Shown here piece by piece: positions 20,131-27,147 of a stretch of 64,000 nt of DNA. Position numbers and translations under genes: made by a program. Position 1 is the stretch's first letter; each line of letters opens with the position of its first letter. Origin of the DNA: Micromonospora sp. WMMD1120 (lineage in GTDB: Bacteria; Actinomycetota; Actinomycetes; Mycobacteriales; Micromonosporaceae); contig NZ_JARUBO010000005.1 in the NCBI RefSeq assembly GCF_029626235.1, positions 3,256,501-3,320,500 of the forward strand, written 5' to 3'. The notes beneath the pieces are model-generated. The model was not told the origin of the DNA, did no database searches, and saw only the letters and a program-made list of their open reading frames with translations.

Positions 20131-21839
20131 GCGGTCCCTCCGTCGTTCGCGACTGCCGGGCTCCGCTGCGCTGCGCTCCTCGCGCTCACGGGTCCCTCGG
20201 TCATGGGCACGCGGACCCCGGTGCGCGCGGCGACGTCCCGGGCGATGTCGTAACCGGCGTCGACGTGCCGGATGACGCCCATCGCCGGGTCGTTGGTGAG
20301 CACCCGCTCGATCTTCTGCCCGGCCAGGGCGGTCCCGTCGGCCACGCAGACCTGCCCGGCGTGGAGCGACCGGCCGATGCCCACCCCGCCGCCGTGGTGG
20401 ATGGACACCCAGGACGCGCCGCTGGCGGTGTTGACCAAGGCGTTCAGCAGCGGCCAGTCGGCGATCGCGTCGGAGCCGTCGGCCATGCCCTCGGTCTCCC
20501 GGTACGGGCTGGCGACGCTGCCGGTGTCCAGGTGGTCCCGGCCGATCACCACCGGGGCGGAGAGTTCACCGGAGGCGACCATGTCGTTGAACCGCACGCC
20601 CGCCCGGTCCCGCTCGCCCTGGCCGAGCCAGCAGATCCGGGCCGGCAGGCCCTGGAAGGCGACCCGCTCACCGGCCAGCCTGATCCACCGGGCCAGCGAC
20701 TCGTTCTCCGGGAACAGCTCCAGGATGGCCCGGTCGGTGGCGGCGATGTCGGCCGGGTCGCCGGAGAGCGCCGCCCACCGGAACGGGCCCCTGCCCTCGC
20801 AGAACAACGGCCTGATGTACGCCGGCACGAAACCCGGGAAGTCGAACGCCCGCTGGTAGCCGCCGAGCTGCGCCTCGCCCCGGATCGAGTTGCCGTAGTC
20901 GAACACCTCGGCACCGGCGTCGAGGAAGCCGACCATCGCCTCGACGTGCGTCGCCATCGACGCCCGGGCCCGGTCGGTGAACTCGGCCGGCTTCGCGGCG
21001 GCGTAGTCCCGGGCCTCGGCCAGCTCCACCCCCACCGGCAGGTACGCCAGCGGGTCGTGCGCGCTGGTCTGGTCGGTGACGATGTCGATGGCGACGCCCC
21101 GGCGCAGCAACTCCGGGAACACCTCGGCGGCGTTGCCGACCACGCCGACGCTCAGCGCCCGACGCTCCCGCTTCGCCGCGAGCACCCGCCCGACCGCGTC
21201 GTCCAGGGAGTCGGCGACCTCGTCCAGGTAGCGGTCGTGCACCCGCCGGTCGAGCCGGGTGCGGTCCACGTCCACGATCAGGCAGACGCCGTCGTTCATG
21301 GTGACGGCGAGCGGCTGTGCGCCACCCATCCCGCCGCAGCCGGCGGTCAACGTCAGGGTGCCGGCGAGGGTGCCGCCGAACCTCTTGGCGGCCACCGCGG
21401 CGAACGTCTCGTAGGTGCCCTGGAGGATGCCCTGGGTGCCGATGTAGATCCACGAGCCGGCCGTCATCTGCCCGTACATGGTCAGGCCGAGCTGTTCCAG
21501 GCGGCGGAACTCCGGCCAGGTCGCCCAGTCGCCCACCAGGTTCGAGTTGGCCAGCAGCACCCGGGGCGCCCACTCGTGGGTGCGCATCACGCCCACCGGC
21601 CGGCCCGACTGCACCAGCATCGTCTCGTCCTCGCGCAGGTCGGTGAGCGTGCGGACCAGCGCGTGGTACGACGGCCAGTCCCGCGCCGCCTTTCCGGTGC
21701 CGCCGTAGACCACCAGGTCGTCGGGGCGCTCGGCGACCTCCGGATCGAGGTTGTTCATCAACATCCGCAGCGCGGCCTCCTGCTGCCACCCGCGGGCGGT
21801 GAGCTGGCTGCCGCGCGCGGCGCGGACGGGCTGGGTCAT
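20127..21839 (-). CDS. hutU: Urocanate hydratase
   Basis: Adds water to urocanate to give imidazolonepropionate, using tightly bound NAD+. Length is 570 residues. Typical features are [28 protein letters not shown], the NAD-binding [16 protein letters not shown] region near residue 165 and the C-terminal [17 protein letters not shown]. It is the first enzyme gene of the hut operon, 12 bases after the rpiR-type regulator. The C-terminal residues overlap the M20 gene by 4 bases. Confidence 0.97.
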   Translation of the reverse strand: MTQPVRAARGSQLTARGWQQEAALRMLMNNLDPEVAERPDDLVVYGGTGKAARDWPSYHALVRTLTDLREDETMLVQSGRPVGVMRTHEWAPRVLLANSNLVGDWATWPEFRRLEQLGLTMYGQMTAGSWIYIGTQGILQGTYETFAAVAAKRFGGTLAGTLTLTAGCGGMGGAQPLAVTMNDGVCLIVDVDRTRLDRRVHDRYLDEVADSLDDAVGRVLAAKRERRALSVGVVGNAAEVFPELLRRGVAIDIVTDQTSAHDPLAYLPVGVELAEARDYAAAKPAEFTDRARASMATHVEAMVGFLDAGAEVFDYGNSIRGEAQLGGYQRAFDFPGFVPAYIRPLFCEGRGPFRWAALSGDPADIAATDRAILELFPENESLARWIRLAGERVAFQGLPARICWLGQGERDRAGVRFNDMVASGELSAPVVIGRDHLDTGSVASPYRETEGMADGSDAIADWPLLNALVNTASGASWVSIHHGGGVGIGRSLHAGQVCVADGTALAGQKIERVLTNDPAMGVIRHVDAGYDIARDVAARTGVRVPMTEGPVSARSAAQRSPAVANDGGTA

Positions 21840-21851
21840 CTCGTACTCCTC

Positions 21852-22676
21852 TCAGCCGAGGAACAACTGGCGACGGGCGGCCGACGACTCGAACGCCTCC
21901 AGACGGGTCTGCGTCTCCGCGGGGGAGGCGTCGCAGATCGCCTGGAGAACCACCATGGCCAGGGTCATCGGGGCGGTGTGCAGGTCGAAGACCAGATCGG
22001 TGCCGACAGCGGCGGGGAGCACCAGATCGGCGTGGTCGGTGGCGGGGCTGACCGGAGAGTCGGTGATCGCGACGACGGTCAGACCGGCGGCGCGCGCCTC
22101 GCGGAGCGCGTCCAGGGTCTCCCGCGGGTAGCGGGGCAGGACGAGGGCGAGCAGGGCGCTCGCGCCGGCGGCGGCGGCCTGCTCCAGGCGGTCGGTGAGC
22201 AGGCTGCCCCCGTCGTCGAGCACCCGCACGTCCGGGTGCACCTTGGCGGCGAAGTAGGCGAAGTAGGCGGCCAGCGGCGCGGCGGCACGCAGCCCGAGCA
22301 CCGGCAGCGGACGACTGGCGGCCAGCAGCTTCCCGGCCTCGGCGATCCGGGTCCGGTCGGCGAGTTGCCCGGCCAGCCGGTCGAGGTTGTCCATCTCGGC
22401 CCGGACGGCCCGTTGAAGCTCGTTGCCGGAGTCGTCCGGCTCGGTCGCGGTGGCGGTCAGCTCCCGCAGGCGGCGGCGCAGCGCCGGGTAGCCGTCGTGC
22501 CCGAGGGCGATGGCGAACCGGGTCACCGAGGGCTGGCTGACCCCGGCCAGCTCGGCGACCTCGGCCGCCGACAGGTACGCCGCCGCTCCGGCGTGCTGCG
22601 CCAGGCAGTGCGCGATGCGGCGCTGGGTCGGTGTGAGGCGGACCCCCTGGACCAGGTTGAGCACCTCTTCATTCAC
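21852..22676 (-). CDS. RpiR-family transcriptional regulator of the hut operon
   Basis: A 274-residue MurR/RpiR regulator: an N-terminal HTH_6 domain (about residues 1-80, LSAAEVAELAGVSQPSVTRF as recognition region) and a C-terminal SIS domain (about 115-250, with the LPVLGLRAAAPLAAYFAY and VVAITDSPVSPA segments) that usually binds a sugar phosphate or similar acidic ligand. It is the first gene of the hut operon, 12 bases before hutU, so it probably regulates itself and the pathway. The ligand may be urocanate or another intermediate; that is inference. Streptomyces and Bacillus hut operons use different regulator types. Confidence 0.88.
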   Translation of the reverse strand: MNEEVLNLVQGVRLTPTQRRIAHCLAQHAGAAAYLSAAEVAELAGVSQPSVTRFAIALGHDGYPALRRRLRELTATATEPDDSGNELQRAVRAEMDNLDRLAGQLADRTRIAEAGKLLAASRPLPVLGLRAAAPLAAYFAYFAAKVHPDVRVLDDGGSLLTDRLEQAAAAGASALLALVLPRYPRETLDALREARAAGLTVVAITDSPVSPATDHADLVLPAAVGTDLVFDLHTAPMTLAMVVLQAICDASPAETQTRLEAFESSAARRQLFLG

Positions 22677-22692
22677 GGCGTGAGCCTATGCA

Positions 22693-22704
22693 TGAAACTA
22701 TTCA
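22693..22704 (-). promoter_or_regulatory. Candidate RpiR operator
   Basis: TGAA-ACTA-TTCA inverted repeat, 17-28 bases before the regulator start, in an AT-rich patch that stands out from the surrounding sequence. It is a plausible binding site for the RpiR protein and overlaps the presumed hut promoter. Confidence 0.4.
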
Positions 22705-22745
22705 GCACGCAAGGGTGGTCGTCGGCCCTGCTCCGGCCGCCTCGG

Positions 22746-23630
22746 TCAGCTCCTCGAACGGAACGGGGCCAGGGTGGCCCGGATCTGTTCGGCGGCGCCC
22801 CAGTCGTCGTCGAACTGGGCCAGCACCGCGAGATGCTGACGCAACTGGACGATCGGCATCCGGGCCGGCCAGTCGGCGTCGAGCGAGGTCAGCTCCGCGT
22901 ACACCGAGAAGAAGCGTTCCGCCTCGGGCGGCGGCGCGGTGGTCCACACGTGGGCCAGATCGACGTCGGGCCACAGGTAGGACACCGCCGGGTCGATCAG
23001 CGCGGGCCGCCCGTCCGCTGTCGCCAACAGGTTCTGCGTCCACAGGTCGCCGTGCGTCAGGCAGGCCGGTCGGTCCGGTAGCAACTCCGGCAGCCGCCGG
23101 CACAGCCGCTCCAACGCCGCCCGGTCGCCCGCGTCCAACGCGGCCTCGACACGGGGCTCCCCGAGCCACCGGAGCAGCCGGTGCTCGGCGAAGAAGGCGA
23201 AGCCGTCGTCCGCCCAGGTGTTGATCTGCCGGCGACGACCCAGCCAGTTGTCGCGGTGCCAGCCGAAGCGCGGGTGGGTGGTGCCCAGGTGCAGGCGGGC
23301 GAGCGCGTGTGCGAACTCCTCCCAGAAGGTCTCGCCGGTCGGCCTCGGCCGCAGCACCGACAGGACCAGCACCTCCCGGTTCGCCAGCAGCACGTCGGGT
23401 GTCGCGACACCGCCGCGCTCCCGCAGGGCGGCCAGCCCGTCGGCCTCGGCGGCGAACACGTCGTCGTCCGGCATGTCGGCGAGGGCCTTGACGAACACCG
23501 GCGGGGCGTTCCGGCGGGTCGCGATGCCGGCGAGCGCCGCGAGACCACCCGTCGCCGGCCGCACCGCGACCACGTCGCGCATTCCGGAACGGCGCAGACA
23601 GTCGAGAAGAAAGGCCGACGACCCCGTCAA
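22746..23630 (-). CDS. Fructosamine/ketosamine-3-kinase family protein
   Basis: A 294-residue kinase-fold protein that by family phosphorylates sugar adducts on proteins or amines (deglycation). The nucleotide/catalytic segments are visible: PPVFVKAL (ATP lysine), FGWHRDNWLG (typical of the family), LTHGDLWTQNLL (catalytic loop) and LIDPAVSY (Mg2+ Asp). The TTG start at 23630 has AGGAG 7-8 bases before it; ATG 23582 would remove 16 residues. It is leftward like the hut operon, but 70 bases upstream of it with the hut promoter region between, so probably a separate unit. Confidence 0.85.
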   Translation of the reverse strand: MTGSSAFLLDCLRRSGMRDVVAVRPATGGLAALAGIATRRNAPPVFVKALADMPDDDVFAAEADGLAALRERGGVATPDVLLANREVLVLSVLRPRPTGETFWEEFAHALARLHLGTTHPRFGWHRDNWLGRRRQINTWADDGFAFFAEHRLLRWLGEPRVEAALDAGDRAALERLCRRLPELLPDRPACLTHGDLWTQNLLATADGRPALIDPAVSYLWPDVDLAHVWTTAPPPEAERFFSVYAELTSLDADWPARMPIVQLRQHLAVLAQFDDDWGAAEQIRATLAPFRSRS

Positions 23631-23684
23631 TCAACTACTCCTGTCGTATCGCTGAGGCATTGTGCGGAACAGTTCGGGGAATCG

Positions 23685-24608
23685 TCAGGATCGGGGCGTG
23701 TTGCGGTAGAGGAAATCGGTGACGGCCGGCGGGAAGATCGCATTCAGCGTGGGCACGTGGCTGCCCTCTCTGATGTCCCACAGCTCGACCCGGCTGGCGT
23801 CGCGGCAGCCGGCGGAGTACGACGTCACCCCGGTCTCCGCGTCCGGCAGCCGGGGCTCGAGATCGAGGTGCGGCGCCGAGGTGTCCGCCTTCGCCGAGCA
23901 GCCGTTGATCCGTCGCCAGATGGCGAGCGTGGCGTCGACCGACGTGTACCGGTGGCCGTTTCTGGTGCCACCGCGGAACTTGATGGTCGCGTCGGCGGTG
24001 CCGTGGATCTCCAGCACGGTGACCGGCCGCTGCGGCGTGCAGAGCGCGCCGTCGTCGACGGCGCCGGCGAGTGAGACGACAGCGGTGATCCGCATCGAAC
24101 GCTCACAGGCCATCCGGTAGGCCATGAAACCTCCGTTGGAGTGGCCGACCAGGTAGACCCGCCCGGTGTCGACCGAGTAGGTCGACTCGACAGTGTCCAA
24201 AAGACGTTCCAGGTACGCCACGTCGTCCACACCGCTGTCGTCGACGTCGCAGCAGGCTTCGGCCGCGTTCCAGAACCTCGACCCGTCGCGGTTCGTGGTG
24301 CCGTTCGGCATCGCGTAGAGGAAGCCACGACGATCGGACTCGGGGGTCAGGTTGAAGTACCGCTCCTGCTGCGCACCGCTGGAGCCGTAGCCGTGCAACA
24401 GCACGACGAGGGGGGACGGCTTCGCCCGGTCGTAGCCCACCGGCACGTGCAGGTCGAACGGGCGGTTGCCCACGGCGATGGACCCGGTGGTGCCCGGCGC
24501 CACCGGCGGGTGCCACGCCGCCGTCGGACCTGACTGGCCGGCGCCGCCGGAGGGTCCACACGCGACAACGAGCGGAAGCATGACTGCGGCGACCAGCCAG
24601 CGTCTCAT
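23685..24608 (-). CDS. Secreted lipoprotein esterase, PHB-depolymerase/feruloyl-esterase-like (LpqC-type)
   Basis: A 307-residue alpha/beta hydrolase exported as a lipoprotein. The N-terminus MRRWLVAAVMLPLVVACG is a signal peptide with lipobox VVAC. After a short Ser/Gly linker the domain shows LVVLLHGYGSSGAQQ (oxyanion region), VYLVGHSNGGFMAYR (nucleophile Ser in GxSxG) and VLEIHGTADATI (catalytic Asp region). The terminal histidine is probably that in REGSHVPT. Such enzymes act on short polyesters or feruloyl and other side-chain esters outside the membrane; the substrate is not known. The frame opens at 24689, but the signal peptide starts at ATG 24608. Confidence 0.85.
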   Translation of the reverse strand: MRRWLVAAVMLPLVVACGPSGGAGQSGPTAAWHPPVAPGTTGSIAVGNRPFDLHVPVGYDRAKPSPLVVLLHGYGSSGAQQERYFNLTPESDRRGFLYAMPNGTTNRDGSRFWNAAEACCDVDDSGVDDVAYLERLLDTVESTYSVDTGRVYLVGHSNGGFMAYRMACERSMRITAVVSLAGAVDDGALCTPQRPVTVLEIHGTADATIKFRGGTRNGHRYTSVDATLAIWRRINGCSAKADTSAPHLDLEPRLPDAETGVTSYSAGCRDASRVELWDIREGSHVPTLNAIFPPAVTDFLYRNTPRS

Positions 24609-24712
24609 CCTCACGGCAGCAATCTTGGCACCTGGCACGGCACCAGCGGGTGGCCCCCGGTCACCGTGCGCACGCTCGCTAGTATCCACACCGTCGCTCC
24701 GGGGAGGGTGGA

Positions 24713-26014
24713 ATGCAGCCAGGCAGTCCGTTCCAGTTGCTCAAGACCCTGGGGTCGTGTCGGGAAGGCAAGGTGTGGTCGGCCGTCGATGCCCAGGGTC
24801 GGCCGCTGACGGTTGCCATTCTCGACCTCGATGTCGCCGCCGACCAGCAGTGGAGGACGTCTTTCGCGTCCATGGCGAACGCCCTGAGAGCGCGGGACGG
24901 CAGGCCGAGTTTCCTCCAGGCCGACTTCATGGCCCCGGCGCCGTGGGTCGCCTACGCCGCCGGCAGCGGCACCGAGGCCGAACAGATCTTCCTCGCCCTC
25001 GGTCTGAACTACCGCCCGGCCTCGGAGACCGAGCAGGGGCAGGCCGCTGACGCGGGCGCGACCGAGCCGCCCTGGGCGAAGCTGGCCGGCAGCGACAATG
25101 CCCAGGGGATGCCCGGCGCGACGTCGGCCGATGTCGTCGACGGGCCCGCGCAGGACCACCGCCCCACCTCGGGCGCGGGCGCTCCGGGGTTGACGCAGCA
25201 GCGGCCCGTCTCGGTTCCGCCAGCCTCCCCGGTGTCCGTTCCGCCGGCTGAGCCGAGTTCGTCGCCGTTCGGGGGTTCGTACTCGACCAGCTACCCGGCG
25301 CTGCGGTCGACAGTGCGGAAACCGCCCCGGCGTACCGGGCTGTGGGTCGGCATCGCGGTCGCTGTCGTCGTCGCGCTCGGCGTGGTCGTCGGCTTATTCG
25401 TGTGGCAGCCGGGCGACAAGCCATCGACGCCGACCGGGCTTAGTCCCTCTCCCTCCGCGTCCGTGTCCAGCAGTCCCGAGCCGGTCGCCTTCCCCACCGG
25501 CGCACCCCGCAAGCCGGGCGTCGAACCGCCGAAGCCCGGCTCCTGGCCCACCGAACCGCAGTTCGCCGACACCGACCGGACCAGGGCGGAGAGCCCTCCC
25601 GGCCTCGGCTTCACGCTGAAGGTGCCGGAATCCTGGGCCTGTGACGCGCGTCAGCGCGGCCCCGGATTCGCCCGTTACCTGTGTGGCATCTCGCGTCCGG
25701 GCGTGCCGGAGGTGGGCGGGGAGATCATCGTCCGCAACTGCCCGAAGCCCTGCGGCGACGAGGTGCAGGCGGCGTACCGGAGGGCTGAGGAGGCGTGGGG
25801 CCTGCAGTGGGTCCAGGCCGGCAACGCGACCTTCGCCGAGGCGCCGCAGGCCGGTGGGGCGGACCGGTACGGGCTGGTGGTGGTCGGTTGGTGGCGGAGC
25901 ACCCCGGACGGCGTGATCGACCGTCAGGTCGTCATCCGGATGACCGCGACCGGGGCGCAGGTGAGCGAGGTGCGCAAAGTGGCCAACGGCATTAGGGCAA
26001 CGCTGTCCTTCTGA
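24713..26014 (+). CDS. Membrane protein with degenerate Ser/Thr-kinase N-lobe and extracellular domain
   Basis: A 433-residue protein with three parts. Residues 1-55 look like a kinase N-lobe: FQLLKTLGSCREGKVWSAVD resembles the glycine loop and VAILDLDV the VAIK strand, with the lysine replaced. No catalytic or activation loop follows, so it cannot be a working kinase. Residues about 100-205 are Pro/Ser/Gly-rich and disordered. One membrane helix (WVGIAVAVVVALGVVVGLFVW) lies near residue 212. The outer part is a Pro-rich stalk, then a 150-residue domain with four cysteines that could form disulfides. A GGGGAGGG ribosome site precedes the ATG. Function unknown; it may descend from a PknB-like receptor kinase. 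Confidence 0.65.
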   Translation: MQPGSPFQLLKTLGSCREGKVWSAVDAQGRPLTVAILDLDVAADQQWRTSFASMANALRARDGRPSFLQADFMAPAPWVAYAAGSGTEAEQIFLALGLNYRPASETEQGQAADAGATEPPWAKLAGSDNAQGMPGATSADVVDGPAQDHRPTSGAGAPGLTQQRPVSVPPASPVSVPPAEPSSSPFGGSYSTSYPALRSTVRKPPRRTGLWVGIAVAVVVALGVVVGLFVWQPGDKPSTPTGLSPSPSASVSSSPEPVAFPTGAPRKPGVEPPKPGSWPTEPQFADTDRTRAESPPGLGFTLKVPESWACDARQRGPGFARYLCGISRPGVPEVGGEIIVRNCPKPCGDEVQAAYRRAEEAWGLQWVQAGNATFAEAPQAGGADRYGLVVVGWWRSTPDGVIDRQVVIRMTATGAQVSEVRKVANGIRATLSF

Positions 26015-26057
26015 TGCCCATTGGCGGTGATTCCGCCGGCATAAATGGTGCGGTCGA

Positions 26058-26072
26058 GGGGGCGTCGCCCCC
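26058..26072 (+). terminator. GC hairpin after the kinase-like gene
   Basis: GGGGGC (26058-26063) pairs with GCCCCC (26067-26072) around a 3-base loop, 44 bases past the stop. It is followed by an AT-rich patch with TAATAT at 26086-26091, a plausible -10 region for the exopolysaccharide operon starting at 26167. Confidence 0.4.
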
Positions 26073-26166
26073 GCCTGGCCCTCGGTAATATATGGTCCCC
26101 GCGTTCACTCGGCTGCGAGTCGAGCGCGATGCGATTCTCCACGCGAAATTGGTATGAAAGGGTCGG

Positions 26167-27147
26167 GTGCATCCCACAGTGCCGACGCGATCCGCGACGT
26201 GGCGTCCCACAGTCAGCGTCGTTATCCCCTCAGTCGGCAAGCCAGGGCTCCGCCGAGCGGTCGAATCCGTGCTCGCCCAGACGCACCCCGTCACCGAGGT
26301 GCACGTGGTGCTCAACTCGGAGACCGAGGTCGACCTCCCGACCGATCCACGCGTCCGGCTGGTGCGCTACCTCGAGCGCCGCAACGGAAACGCCGCCCGC
26401 ATGGCCGGTGTCCGCAGGTGCACCGGTGACCTGGTCGCCTTCCTCGACGACGATGACCTCTGGCATCCGACGAAGATCGAGCGTCAGGTGCGGGACATCG
26501 CCGAGGCGGGCCTCGCCGACTCGTCGACGTGGATCTCGTCGACGAAGGTCGTGGTGGACTTCGCGCACGGCTCCGAGACCTGGCCCCGCGCCCCGTACGA
26601 CCCCGACCGCAGCCTGGAGAACAACCTGTTGCAGCGGCACCGGGTGCAGCGCGGGCAGGCCTTCCTTCCGTCCTCCACGCTCCTGTTTCCCCGGTCGCTG
26701 CCGCTGACCGTGCCGCTGGACGAGGAGCTGAGCCTGCACCAGGACCTGACCTGGCTCCTCCAGCTCTCCCGTACCGTGCCCGGCCTGGCCGTGCGCCAGG
26801 TTGACGAGGCGCTCACCAGGTACGACGCGATCGGCGACGGCATCTCGCGCTCCATCTCGTTGGACCGCGAGCTGGACTGGGCCCGCGAGTACCTCGGCTC
26901 GGCCACCCCGAGGGACCGGGGTGACTACTACCTGGGGTCGGTCATGACGTACGCCCGCCGCCAGGGCAGCGTCGGCGGGATGGTCGGCGTCTTCTCGGAG
27001 GGTCTGCGGGTCGGGCGACCGGGCGCGGCAGCCGTTGGCTACGCCTGCGGAGCGATGGCTGCCGGAGTCGTGAAGGCCGTGGCAGCGGGCGTGCGGCAGC
27101 CCCGCCGCCGCGGCGACGAGACCGGTCCGGGCGCGGACGTACGGTAG
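26167..27147 (+). CDS. Family 2 glycosyltransferase
   Basis: A 326-residue GT-A fold transferase, the first gene of the exopolysaccharide operon. VSVVIPSVGKPGLRRAVESV begins the nucleotide-sugar domain, and VAFLDDDDLW is the metal-binding DxD. After residue 250 the sequence is basic with small hydrophobic stretches, which suggests membrane association. The donor sugar is unknown. The start is GTG 26167. The stop codon TAG shares one base with the GTG of the next gene (TAGTG), so the two are tightly coupled. Confidence 0.88.
   Translation: MHPTVPTRSATWRPTVSVVIPSVGKPGLRRAVESVLAQTHPVTEVHVVLNSETEVDLPTDPRVRLVRYLERRNGNAARMAGVRRCTGDLVAFLDDDDLWHPTKIERQVRDIAEAGLADSSTWISSTKVVVDFAHGSETWPRAPYDPDRSLENNLLQRHRVQRGQAFLPSSTLLFPRSLPLTVPLDEELSLHQDLTWLLQLSRTVPGLAVRQVDEALTRYDAIGDGISRSISLDRELDWAREYLGSATPRDRGDYYLGSVMTYARRQGSVGGMVGVFSEGLRVGRPGAAAVGYACGAMAAGVVKAVAAGVRQPRRRGDETGPGADVR

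Noticed and set aside
20265..23081. A 938-codon open frame on the plus strand opposite hutU and rpiR
   Set aside because: It is antisense to well-supported genes, has low-complexity Gly/Arg/Val-rich translation with no domain, and is an artefact of GC-rich third positions.
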